Source of the DNA: Sphaerisporangium siamense
GTDB lineage: Bacteria > Actinomycetota > Actinomycetes > Streptosporangiales > Streptosporangiaceae
Direction: 5' to 3'
DNA length: 64,000 nt
Assembly (NCBI RefSeq): GCF_014205275.1
Contig: NZ_JACHND010000001.1
Span: 7,130,001 to 7,194,000 of the forward strand
Positions 25,439-33,852 of the stretch are shown here, one piece after another. The notes beneath the pieces were generated by a model, which made no database searches, was not told where the DNA came from, and worked only from the letters and a program-made list of their open reading frames with translations. A program made the translations under genes and the position numbers. Numbering within the stretch: position 1 is the stretch's first letter; every line of letters begins with the position of its first letter.

Positions 25439-27151
25439 GTGGACGACTTCCGGCCGGCGACGACCGCGGAGCACCTGCTGTGGCTGCTGGCGCAGCACGG
25501 CGTCGAGCACCTGTTCCTGAACCCGGGAACGGACTCGGCCCCGCTGCAGGAGGCCGCGGCCACGCTGGCGAAGGCGGGCGTGGTGATCCCCAACATCGTG
25601 ACCTGCTCCTTCGAGTCGGTCGCGCTGGCGGCCGCGCACGGGTACTGGCAGGTCACCCGCCGCCCGCAGTGCGTGTTCGTACACGTGGACGTCGGCACGC
25701 AGAACCTCGGCGCGATGATGCACAACGCGCTGCGCGACCGGGCCGGCGTGATCGTCATCGCCGGCAAGACGCCGTACGGCGAGGAGCCCGACGCCCCGGG
25801 CGGGCGCTCCACCCCGATCCACTGGCTGCAGGACGTGCCCGACCAGGCCGGGACCGTCCGCGCGTACACCAAATGGGTGACCGAGATCACCCGCCCCCAG
25901 ATGCTGGCCCGCGCGATCGGGCGCGCCGCGCAGGTCGCGGCGGGCGGCCTGCCCGGCCCCGCCTACCTCATGGTCTCGCGCGACGTGCTGATGGACCCGC
26001 CCGCGCCCGAGCTCGGCCGCACCACCGGCTACGCCGTCCCCCGGCCTCCCGCGGCGGACGCCGAGACCGTGCGGTGGATCGCCGAGCGGCTGGTCGCGGC
26101 CGAGCGCCCGCTGCTGATCACCGCCAAGACGGGCAGGCGCCCCGACGGCTTCCGCGCCGTCACCCGGCTCGCGGACCTGGCGGGCGTGCGGGTCGTCGAC
26201 CTGGCCGAGAGCGGCTGCGTCAACATCTCCACCTCCCACCCGATGAACGTCCTCTCGGCCGCGGACGCGCGGCGGGCCGTCGAGGAGGCCGACCTGATCC
26301 TCGTCGCGGACGCCGACGTGCCGTGGATCCCCAAGGTCACCCGTCCCCGCGACAACGCCACGATCGTGCACATCGACGCCGACCCGCTGAAGACCGACAT
26401 GCCGCTGTGGACGTTCCCGGTGGACCTCGCGGTGACCGCCGACGGCGCCACCGCCCTCGACCAGATCGCCGTGCGGCTGGAGGAGCTCGGGCTCACCCCG
26501 GCCGACGACCGGCCCGGCCTCGCCGCGGACGCGCCGTCCGGCGCCGGCGCGCCCCCGCCGCCCGCCGCCCGCCCGGCCGGCGACCACATCACCGTCGAGG
26601 AGGTGTTCACGGCGCTCAACAAGGTGCTCGTCCCCCAGGATCTGGTGGTCGAGGAGGCCGTGACCAGCGCGGGGGCCCTGCACGAGACCCTGCACCGCAC
26701 CCTGCCCGGCACGATGTACGGCGCGGGGACCCCCGGGCTGGGCTGGGGCCTGGCCGGGGCGGTCGGCGTGCGCATGGCCTCGCCGGGCAGCCGGGTCGTG
26801 ACCGTGGTCGGCGACGGCAGCTTCATGTTCGGCGTGCCCACGGCGGCGCTGTGCCTGGCCGCCGAGGCGAACGCCCCGATCATGGCCGTGGTGGTGAACA
26901 ACAACGGGTACCGCGCGAGCAGGCTGCCGGTCTTCGAACTGTTCCCCGACGGCCTGTCCGCCGCCCGGGGCGACGCCGAGGGCACCCGGTTCGCCGCGCC
27001 GCCGGACTTCGCGGCGGTCGCCCGCGCCTGCCACGCCCACGGCGAGACCGTCACGGCCCTCGCCGCGCTGGTCCCGGCGCTGCGCCGGGGACTGCAGTCG
27101 GTGGAGTCCGGCCGCTCCGCGGTGATCGACGTCCGCGTCCTGCCCGACTAG
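25439..27151 (+). CDS. Thiamine-diphosphate-dependent enzyme (acetolactate synthase / 2-oxoacid decarboxylase-like)
   Basis: 570 residues with the three-domain layout of the pyruvate-decarboxylase/acetohydroxyacid-synthase superfamily: N-terminal Pyr domain with a conserved Glu (CSFESVALAAAHGY, Glu59), a central Rossmann-like domain, and a C-terminal PP domain with the GDGSFMF-n22-NNNGY thiamine-diphosphate motif. It lacks a partner regulatory subunit and has unusual features (GTQNLGAMMHNALRDRAGV) of the paralogues annotated as acetolactate-synthase-like in actinomycetes, so it is probably not the biosynthetic IlvB. GTG 25439 has GAGGAG upstream. Substrate unknown. A hairpin follows the stop. 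Confidence 0.85.
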   Translation: MDDFRPATTAEHLLWLLAQHGVEHLFLNPGTDSAPLQEAAATLAKAGVVIPNIVTCSFESVALAAAHGYWQVTRRPQCVFVHVDVGTQNLGAMMHNALRDRAGVIVIAGKTPYGEEPDAPGGRSTPIHWLQDVPDQAGTVRAYTKWVTEITRPQMLARAIGRAAQVAAGGLPGPAYLMVSRDVLMDPPAPELGRTTGYAVPRPPAADAETVRWIAERLVAAERPLLITAKTGRRPDGFRAVTRLADLAGVRVVDLAESGCVNISTSHPMNVLSAADARRAVEEADLILVADADVPWIPKVTRPRDNATIVHIDADPLKTDMPLWTFPVDLAVTADGATALDQIAVRLEELGLTPADDRPGLAADAPSGAGAPPPPAARPAGDHITVEEVFTALNKVLVPQDLVVEEAVTSAGALHETLHRTLPGTMYGAGTPGLGWGLAGAVGVRMASPGSRVVTVVGDGSFMFGVPTAALCLAAEANAPIMAVVVNNNGYRASRLPVFELFPDGLSAARGDAEGTRFAAPPDFAAVARACHAHGETVTALAALVPALRRGLQSVESGRSAVIDVRVLPD

Positions 27152-27156
27152 GACGG

Positions 27157-27198
27157 CGGGGCGCGCGCCCGGGACCTGACGTCCGGACACGCGCCCCG
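27157..27198. terminator. Candidate bidirectional terminator
   Basis: CGGGGCGCG at 27157-27165 pairs perfectly with CGCGCCCCG at 27190-27198 across a 24-base loop, between two convergent genes. Confidence 0.4.
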
Positions 27199-27206
27199 TC
27201 GCGCTG

Positions 27207-27743
27207 TCACCTCATCTGCGACCGGCCTCCCACGTCGACGCGTCTCCCCACGCGCCCGTCGTCCGCGAGGTCGTCCTGCCGTCGCGCCGCCCGCTCCAGC
27301 GCGCGGAAGACGCGCTCGCGCCGGCGGAGCAGCCTGGCGGGGTTCCTCGCCAGGCTTCCCTTCAGGTACACCACGTTCGTCGCCGACGCCCCGAGGCCCC
27401 CCACCTCCGGCAGCCGGATGACGGCCAGATCCTCGGCGTGCGCGAGCACCCGGCTTCCCGCCGCGTGACCGAGCCCGCTGATCTCGAAGCTCATCACTCC
27501 CGCCCGGCAGGCGAACGCGACCTTCATCCCCTTTCCTGTGCAGTGCACGGGCACGGCCTTCCCCAAGAGCCTTTCCCGCGTCGTCAGACCCGCCTCCAAC
27601 GTGATCCGCATCGCCCGGTCCGGAGCGAGGGGGAACTCCCCGCAGACGCGCTCGCGCGCCGCCATCCCCTGGCGGTGAAGCCAGGAGACCAGGACTCCGA
27701 AGACGAGCGTGACCAGGAGGATGGCGATGGTCAACCCCTCCAT
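27207..27743 (-). CDS. Membrane-anchored protein of unknown function
   Basis: 178 residues. One N-terminal transmembrane segment (LTIAILLVTLVFGVLVSWLH) and then a soluble, presumably cytoplasmic domain rich in Val/Gly with Cys at CGEFPLAP, HCTGKG and ACRAG. The C-terminus is highly basic (RRRERVFRALERAARRQ). I do not recognise the family; the size and single anchor are reminiscent of DUF2550-like proteins but I cannot support that. ATG 27743 has AAGGAG about 8 bases upstream. Two inverted repeats lie in its upstream region. Confidence 0.6.
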   Translation of the reverse strand: MEGLTIAILLVTLVFGVLVSWLHRQGMAARERVCGEFPLAPDRAMRITLEAGLTTRERLLGKAVPVHCTGKGMKVAFACRAGVMSFEISGLGHAAGSRVLAHAEDLAVIRLPEVGGLGASATNVVYLKGSLARNPARLLRRRERVFRALERAARRQDDLADDGRVGRRVDVGGRSQMR

Positions 27744-27780
27744 AGCCGGCTCCTTGCCTGTGTCCGCGCCGTCCGGCCCC

Positions 27781-27803
27781 GGCATACGGCTCGTACGTAT
27801 GCC
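27781..27803. promoter_or_regulatory. Inverted repeat upstream of the membrane-anchored gene
   Basis: GGCATACG-n7-CGTATGCC, perfect 8-bp arms, 38-60 bases before the start at 27743. A plausible operator for an unknown regulator. Confidence 0.45.
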
Positions 27804-27910
27804 AAGAAAACCGGCAGGTTCGGACAAACCCTCCCTTTAGACATAAGGACCATATCCCCACGGATCATCTCCGGCGTCCACATCCACGGCGGGTTTTCCG
27901 GCGAAGCTCT

Positions 27911-27925
27911 CAGTACTAAGTACTG
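27911..27925. promoter_or_regulatory. Short perfect inverted repeat CAGTACT-A-AGTACTG
   Basis: 15-bp palindrome in the 285-base gap between the membrane-anchored gene and the GAF-LuxR gene (both minus strand). Could be an operator; no regulator can be assigned. Confidence 0.35.
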
Positions 27926-28028
27926 CCGGCGCCCGGCGCGTGAACACCGGTGAACGCCACGTGCGGAAACACGCGCGGGCCACGCGGCCCGGCCGGATCC
28001 TGACCGCGGCGTCCGACGGTAAGAAGCC

Positions 28029-29036
28029 TTACCAGTGAGGTTCTTCGCTGAAATGCCCGAGCCTGGCGGCGATGCCCGACCGCTGTTCGACGCCGAGTTT
28101 CCGCAGTATCCGCGAGACGTGGCCTTTGATGGTGGATTCGGTGACGAAAACACGGGCGGCGATCTCCTTGTTCGTCATCCCTCCCCTGGCGATGAGGAAG
28201 GCGATCTCCCGCTCCTTGGAGGACAGCGAGTTGAGCAGGTTCTCCTCGCGCAGCGAGGGGCGGGCGATGATGTCCATCGTCGCGGTCTGCCCCTGCTCGC
28301 ACCGCCGCCTGAGCCTGCGGACCCGACCGAGCAGCGGCGACCCCTCCAGTGCGGCGGCCTCCTCCAGCTCGCAGATCCCGGCGTGCAGGGCGGCGAGGAT
28401 GGCGGACACGTCCTGCACGACCTCCATGACGGTGGGCGGGTCCGTCTCGGAACCCGCCCCCGGTGGAGCCAGCTCCTCGCGGTCCAGGGCGTCCTCGCGC
28501 TCCCGGGCGAGCACGGTCGCCACCGACCGCGCCGTCCACTCGAACGCGCGCGCGTGCTCGCCGGTGTAGACCCCGGCCTTGTACGACTGCATCGACGCGA
28601 GCCCGATCACGACCTGCCCGGCGTCGCGCCGCTCGAAGACGGGGATCGTGACGGCGTCCGCCGAGGGGCGCTTCTCGTCGCCGAACGCGGCCCCGTTGTG
28701 CAGCAGCGCGCCGTTGTCGTCGGCGAAGGTGTACGCGCGCCGGTGCCGGAGGATCCAGGCCGCCTGCCCCTTCGGCCCGTAGCCGGACACCTCCGGGGGG
28801 ATGTACTGCTTCACGGGCAGCGTCACGTCGAAGGTGTAAGGATATACGATTTTCCGGTCGTCCCGGTAAAAGCCAACATAGAACGCGTCCACGGCGCAGA
28901 GCGTGCTCATGGCGAAGCGCCAGTAGTCGAACAGCGCGTAGTGATCGCCCACACGCGCCCGGATTCCGCGGTCGGCCTGGCTCAGCGCCGCGGCGACCTC
29001 CGGTGAGAACCCGGAGCGCGAACGAGGCACGGACAC
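28029..29036 (-). CDS. GAF domain-containing LuxR family transcriptional regulator
   Basis: About 335 residues. The N-terminal ~170 residues look like a GAF sensor domain (YALFDYWRFAMSTLCAVDAF; VTIPVFERRDAGQVVIGLAS). A coiled-coil-like middle follows, then a C-terminal LuxR helix-turn-helix (SSKEREIAFLIARGGMTNKE; RVFVTESTIKGHVSRILRKL). No receiver domain, so it probably binds a small ligand. The start is uncertain: GTG 29036 follows GGAGG by 4 bases, GTG 29030 follows it by 10, and ATGs exist at 29048 and 29129. It stands alone. Target unknown. Confidence 0.82.
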   Translation of the reverse strand: MSVPRSRSGFSPEVAAALSQADRGIRARVGDHYALFDYWRFAMSTLCAVDAFYVGFYRDDRKIVYPYTFDVTLPVKQYIPPEVSGYGPKGQAAWILRHRRAYTFADDNGALLHNGAAFGDEKRPSADAVTIPVFERRDAGQVVIGLASMQSYKAGVYTGEHARAFEWTARSVATVLAREREDALDREELAPPGAGSETDPPTVMEVVQDVSAILAALHAGICELEEAAALEGSPLLGRVRRLRRRCEQGQTATMDIIARPSLREENLLNSLSSKEREIAFLIARGGMTNKEIAARVFVTESTIKGHVSRILRKLGVEQRSGIAARLGHFSEEPHW

Positions 29037-29543
29037 GCGTCCTCCCATGACTGACTGCGGCGCCGGCGAAACACTCGGTGCCCGCGAAGATCGGACCCGG
29101 AGTGAGCCTTCCTGACTGGCACCTGCCATGTCATCATTTCACTGAATTTGGTTGCCATTAAGATATCCTTCACCTTCACCGCCGGCACACCGCAGACACC
29201 CCTCAAAGCCGTCACCATGCCCCCTGCCTGCGGATATATGACAGTGGCATGGATTAGAACGCGCCAATTCGCTCCGGAAACGAAAGGCTACGCTCCGCAT
29301 GCGCTGACTCGATATTGCCGGTCACCAGTCAAGTCCGGCGGAGACCGGTCGACACGCCCGATCACGCCGTTCGTGAAGGGCGTGTTCTCGTCTTCCGTCC
29401 GGCCCTCCCCCGGCGCCCGCGCGCCGGCGGCCCGCCCAGGGCCGGCACCGTGCCGGCACCGTGCCGCCGCCGGGCGGCCTCCGGGTGACAGGGCAGTGGA
29501 TATATCGCTGTTCAGCCGACCTCACTCCCGCCACAATGATCCG
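29037..29543. other. Divergent intergenic region, partly AT-rich
   Basis: About 500 bases between the GAF-LuxR gene and the acetyltransferase. The stretch around 29130-29175 is notably AT-rich for this genome (TTTCACTGAATTTGG, then ATTAAGATATCC) and probably holds promoters for the minus-strand gene. The plus-strand reading frame is open through much of it but lacks codon bias and a start signal, so I do not call it coding. Confidence 0.5.
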
Positions 29544-30050
29544 GTGAGCATTCGCGTGGCCGCCGTCGGCGAACTCCCCGTGCTGCAGGACATCGAACGC
29601 GCCGCCGGGCGGCTCTTCCGCGAGATCGGCATGCCGTCGGTCGCCGACGAGGAGCCGCTCTCCCTGGAGGTCCTCGCCGGGTACCAGGGGGCGGGGCGGG
29701 CGTGGGTGACGACCGACGCCGAGGAGCGTCCCCTCGCCTATCTCATCGCCGAGGTCGTGGACGGCAACCTCCACCTGGCGCAGGTCTCCGTCCACCCGGA
29801 CGCGGCGCGCCGGGGCCTCGGGCGGGCGCTCATCGACCACGCCGCCGCCTACGCGCGGGCCGGGCGGTTCCCGGCGCTCACGCTGATCACGTTCGCGCGG
29901 GTGCCGTGGAACGCGCCCTATTACGAGCGCTGCGGGTTCTGGTCCCTGGACGACGGCGAGCTGACGCCGGGCCTGCGGGCGCTGCGCCGCGAGGAGGCCG
30001 CGCAGGGGCTGGACCGGTGGCCGCGCGTGTGCATGCGCCGCGACCTCTGA
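29544..30050 (+). CDS. GNAT family N-acetyltransferase
   Basis: 168 residues. The GNAT core includes an N-terminal helix (ELPVLQDIERAAGRLFREIG), beta-4 (LHLAQVSVHPDAARRG) and the acetyl-CoA pyrophosphate loop RRGLGRALIDHAA, ending with YYERCGFWSLDDGE. GTG 29544 is chosen because the domain begins at the next residues; the frame stays open upstream without support. Substrate unknown; amines or N-termini are typical of the family. Confidence 0.85.
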   Translation: MSIRVAAVGELPVLQDIERAAGRLFREIGMPSVADEEPLSLEVLAGYQGAGRAWVTTDAEERPLAYLIAEVVDGNLHLAQVSVHPDAARRGLGRALIDHAAAYARAGRFPALTLITFARVPWNAPYYERCGFWSLDDGELTPGLRALRREEAAQGLDRWPRVCMRRDL

Positions 30051-30319
30051 CGGACCCTCTGAATTTCAGCCCGCAATATACCGATTTTCAGTGTTTTTCA
30101 TTACTGCATCGAACCCGTCCACCCCACGGATCGAACGGCCGCGCATATGCCCCCCGCCGCGCGACGCCCCGCACGCACGCCTTTTCGCCCGCGAAGCCGC
30201 TGATCACCCCCACGCCGCACGCTCCGGCCGCATATGCTGGACCCCGTGAGAAATCGTTCACGGTCGCGTATTAAATAGCGGTTCCCCCTCGGCGCCCCCC
30301 GTCGACCCGGAGGAGATCC

Positions 30320-33154
30320 GTGTCCTCAGCACTCCCCTCCGCCACCCCGGAAGGCCCGCGTCCCGTGCCGTCGCCCGGCCGGGCCCCCGCCGAGCCCGCC
30401 CACACCCCGCAGTCGCGGCGCGAGGGCCTGCAGGAGTTCCTCCGCGTCTTCGACCGGATCCGCATCCGCCCCACCCGGCGCGGCGGCGACATCCCTCTGC
30501 CGATCCTGTGGGTGACCGGCCCCTGGGAGGCGACCTCCGCGCTGGCCGACGCCTTCGAAGAGCGGTGCGCGGGCACCCCGCACACCGTGGTCGCCCCGGC
30601 CCAGGACCCGCCGGACGAGCGCTCCGCTCCCCCGTACGCCGCGCTGGCCGCCCAGCTCTGGGACGCCACCAGGCACCTCGCCGAGCACGCCGCGCCCGGC
30701 GAGGCCCACCTGCGCTTCCCGCTGTTCGCGCAGGTCCAGTGGCTGCTCGGCCTGCACGTGACCGAGGAGGGCCACGAGCTGCGCGACGGGGTGCGGCGGG
30801 CGATGAACCAGCGGCGCAGGCAGATCAAGACGGGCACCGAGCAGGAGCGCAGGTCGTTCTGGAAGAACGTCCGGGCGTACGCGGAGGGGCCGCTGCCGGC
30901 GTGGGCCGCCGCCACGGCGATCCTGAGCGCGGGCTGGGCCGACCAGCTCACCACCCTGTTCGGCCTGTGCGCCCTGCTGGCGGGCCCGGTCATCGGCTCC
31001 CTCCACGTCCTGCTGCTGTCGCGCACGTGGGCGGGGCGGCGGCGGTACATGTGGTTCCTGCGCCAGCCGTACCTCATGCCGGAGAACCGCCGCAACCAGC
31101 CCCGCGACCTGACCGGCTTCGCCGTGCGCCTGCTGTCCGCGCGCGACGACGCGGCAGCGGCCGAGCCGCGCCGGTCGCGCGAGGCCGCGCAGGCCAACGA
31201 CGAGATCGAGCGCCTGCTGGTGAACGCCTTCCTGGAGGATCTGCGCCAGGGGTTCGAGCGGCGGCTGTGGAAGGTCTGGCGGCGGGTGGCCTGGGCCCGC
31301 ACGTCCTATCCGGTGATGCTGGTGAACGGCGGCGACCCGCGCCTGGTGTCGCGCATAGAAGAGGTGCGCGGGGCCGCCCGCCTGGCCGATCCCCTGCTGG
31401 TGGTCGTGACCGGTCCGGGCGAGCGGCCCGGACCGGCTTCCCGGCCCGGCGTGCTGGCCGGGCGTCCCGACACCGCCGAGGAGCTGTGGGACCGGTGGGG
31501 CGCCGAGCTGGCCAGGGACCGCGCCCTCGGATCCGTCCGCGACCTGCGGATCGAGCTGGAGGCCGAGGACGAGCAGGCCGTGGCCAAGGCCAACTCCCTG
31601 CCCGTGTACCGCAGGCCGCGTCCCCTGCTCGCCCATCCGCTCATCCCCTGGATCGCGGTCACGGCGCTGGTCGCCGTCTCGCTGGTGCGGGTGCTGGCGA
31701 CCGCCACCGCGACCTGCGGCCCCGGCATCTGGCGGACCTCCACGGGCGAGTGCGTGGGGGTGAGCGAGGGCGGGTTCGAGTTCGCGCCCCACCTGGCGCC
31801 CGTGCTCGGGCTGATCGACCGGCAGAACCGGGCGATCCTCACGTCCGGCCATCCGTACGCGACCGTGGTCTACTTCGGCAAGCTGACCACCTCGGGCACC
31901 TCGCAGGCCGGGGCCTACGATCCGCTGACCGACATCCACGGCGAGCTCGCCGGGATCGCCCTGGCCCAGGGCCGGCTCATCGAGAACAACACCGACGGAA
32001 GCCTGCTGCAGATGCGGGTGGTCCTGGCGAACGCGGGCGCCGACTTCCGGTACGCGCAGGACGTCGCCCGCGAGACGGTGCGCAGGGCCGAGGAGGATCC
32101 GACGATCATCGGCGTGATCGGGCTCGGCGAGAGCAGGACGCACGTCCGCGCGGCGATCGAGGAGCTGGGCAGGAAGGCGCTGCCCGTGATCAGCACGACG
32201 GCGACGTTCGACGACCTGGACGTGCGGGTGCGGGACGGCAGGCGCGTGCCGTCGTTCTTCCCGCTGGCCCCGCCCAACAGCAGGCTCGCCGCCGTCGCGG
32301 CGGGCTGGGCGCGCGCGGGCGTCCCCGAGCGGAAGGTGCGCGGGGCCAGGACGGCGAAGGTGTTCATCGACAGCACCTCGACCGACCTGATCGGCACGGA
32401 TCTCGGCGCGAAGTTCACCGCCGCCTTCGGGCGGGAGGCCGAGCCCGTCCCGTACCGTCACGCGCGGGACTTTCCCGCGCTGGTCACCAAGGCCTGCGGC
32501 CAGAAGACGCAGCCGGACCTGATGTACTACGCGGGGCGGACGGCGCAGTTCGGCGCGTTCGTCACGGCGATCGAACAGTCCCAGTGCCAGGGACTGACCA
32601 TCATGGCCAACGACGACGTCACCCAGTACGTCAACGACCATGCCCCTGAACTGGGCGGCAACCAGCGCGTGCGGGTGATGTACGTCGCGCTCGCGCCGCC
32701 GAGCGCCACCCGCGACCAGCAGCGGGTCTTCCCCGCGAAGTTCAAGACGGACTTCTACCGGCGGCTGGACGCGCTCACCGCCTCGCTGGGCATGACCCGC
32801 CTTCCGCGGACGCATCTGCCCTCGCCCGAGTACGCGGTGCAGGCCCAGGACGCCGCGGTGGCGCTCATGGCCGCCGCCCAGGAGGCCTTCGCCGGGCAGG
32901 GCGTCACCGCCGCGCCGGACGGCCCGCCTCCCGTGGTGGACCGGGGCGGCGTGCTGCTGGCGCTGGAGAACCTCCAGGAGATCGACGGCGACAGCGGTCT
33001 GGTCAAGCTGCACGGCGCCGCCGACCGGCGGCACGCCAAGGACCGTCCGATCCTGCTGGTGGCGCTGGACCCCGACGGCCGCCAGGTGGTGATACGCCAG
33101 TGCGGCAAGCTGTACGCCAAGCAGCCGGCGACGGCGGACTGCCGCGAGCCCTGA
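30320..33154 (+). CDS. Large membrane receptor: cytoplasmic domains fused to an extracellular type-1 periplasmic-binding domain
   Basis: 944 residues. Residues 1-190 are cytoplasmic and look like a degenerate NTPase-type fold (WVTGPWEATSALADAFEERC; no Walker A lysine). Two adjacent membrane helices follow at about 192-238, then a ~200-residue basic cytoplasmic domain, a third helix at about 441-460 (LIPWIAVTALVAVSLVRVL), then an extracellular region. Residues ~485-880 resemble the branched-chain amino acid/urea type-1 binding fold (DPTIIGVIGLGES, KALPVISTTATFDDL, PDLMYYAGRTAQFGAFV). Paired Cys occur in it. Start GTG 30320 with GGAGGAGATCC directly upstream. There are no ABC permease or ATPase genes beside it, so it is likely a ligand sensor rather than a transporter part. 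Similar proteins occur in Streptomyces as unnamed substrate-binding proteins. Confidence 0.75.
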   Translation: MSSALPSATPEGPRPVPSPGRAPAEPAHTPQSRREGLQEFLRVFDRIRIRPTRRGGDIPLPILWVTGPWEATSALADAFEERCAGTPHTVVAPAQDPPDERSAPPYAALAAQLWDATRHLAEHAAPGEAHLRFPLFAQVQWLLGLHVTEEGHELRDGVRRAMNQRRRQIKTGTEQERRSFWKNVRAYAEGPLPAWAAATAILSAGWADQLTTLFGLCALLAGPVIGSLHVLLLSRTWAGRRRYMWFLRQPYLMPENRRNQPRDLTGFAVRLLSARDDAAAAEPRRSREAAQANDEIERLLVNAFLEDLRQGFERRLWKVWRRVAWARTSYPVMLVNGGDPRLVSRIEEVRGAARLADPLLVVVTGPGERPGPASRPGVLAGRPDTAEELWDRWGAELARDRALGSVRDLRIELEAEDEQAVAKANSLPVYRRPRPLLAHPLIPWIAVTALVAVSLVRVLATATATCGPGIWRTSTGECVGVSEGGFEFAPHLAPVLGLIDRQNRAILTSGHPYATVVYFGKLTTSGTSQAGAYDPLTDIHGELAGIALAQGRLIENNTDGSLLQMRVVLANAGADFRYAQDVARETVRRAEEDPTIIGVIGLGESRTHVRAAIEELGRKALPVISTTATFDDLDVRVRDGRRVPSFFPLAPPNSRLAAVAAGWARAGVPERKVRGARTAKVFIDSTSTDLIGTDLGAKFTAAFGREAEPVPYRHARDFPALVTKACGQKTQPDLMYYAGRTAQFGAFVTAIEQSQCQGLTIMANDDVTQYVNDHAPELGGNQRVRVMYVALAPPSATRDQQRVFPAKFKTDFYRRLDALTASLGMTRLPRTHLPSPEYAVQAQDAAVALMAAAQEAFAGQGVTAAPDGPPPVVDRGGVLLALENLQEIDGDSGLVKLHGAADRRHAKDRPILLVALDPDGRQVVIRQCGKLYAKQPATADCREP

Positions 33155-33165
33155 CGTGGACGCGG

Positions 33166-33543
33166 TCAGATCCGGCCGCTGACGGTGGTGCCCTCTCCCA
33201 CCACGCTGTTGATCGTCAGGACGCCGCCGACCTGGCTGAACCGCAGCTTCATGAGGTCCATGCCCCGGCCGGTGCGCCCGGGAGGGAAGCCGATGCCGTT
33301 GTCGCTGACGGTGAGCCGGAGCCCGGCCCCGCCGGTGGTCAGCGCGATCGACACGGTGTGAGCGCCGCTGTGCCGCTCGACGTTGGTCAGGGCCTCGGTC
33401 ACCACCGCGTAGACGGCGTCGGCGACCGGCCCGGTGACGCGGTCCTTGGGCATCGCCCAGACCTCGACGGTGATCCCGGTGCGCTCCGACCACTCCGTCA
33501 GGTAGTCCTCTATCGCCCGCGCCAGACTTCGCTTTCCGCGCAT
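33166..33543 (-). CDS. Stand-alone HATPase fragment of a NarL-class sensor kinase
   Basis: 125 residues from ATG 33543. HATPase_c hallmarks are present: EALTNVERHSGAHTVSIAL (N-box), VSDNGIGFPPGR (G1) and GRGMDLMKLRFSQVGG (G2), plus GEGTTVSG. Upstream residues EDYLTEWSERTGI resemble the end of the HisKA_3 domain, but no acceptor His or membrane segment is seen. A TTG at 33561 preceded by GGAGG is an alternative start. It may be a remnant of a kinase or a true split protein; similar short proteins are annotated in related genomes. It converges on the receptor gene with 11 bases between. Confidence 0.65.
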   Translation of the reverse strand: MRGKRSLARAIEDYLTEWSERTGITVEVWAMPKDRVTGPVADAVYAVVTEALTNVERHSGAHTVSIALTTGGAGLRLTVSDNGIGFPPGRTGRGMDLMKLRFSQVGGVLTINSVVGEGTTVSGRI

Positions 33544-33852
33544 GGCCAGCTCTTCGTACAACTCCCCACCCTCCGTCCCGGCGCACCGCTCAGCCGACGT
33601 GAATCCGGTCCCCACCCGTACGCCCCGCTCATTGATCGGGGCGACGCTACCGGCGCGTGCTTGAAAAGCGGTTGTACCTGAATGGGACAGTGATGGGACG
33701 ACCCCGGGCGAGGCGTCCGACCCAAGCCCACCCATTGTGTATATGCCCGAAACCCTCACCTGCCACGCTACCCGCAGGTAGGAGGCGGCGCGTTCAGTGA
33801 CCGGGGGTACCTGGTTTGCCCGGGATCGCCATAGGGAAACCGGGGTGAAACG

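Noticed and set aside
29148-29543. Upstream extension of the acetyltransferase frame
   Set aside because: No ribosome site or codon bias, AT-rich start, and the GNAT domain begins just after GTG 29544.
30326-33586. Very long open frame on the minus strand opposite the receptor gene
   Set aside because: Low-complexity His/Arg/Gly-rich translation, typical of antisense frames in high-GC DNA; the plus-strand protein has clear domains and membrane helices.
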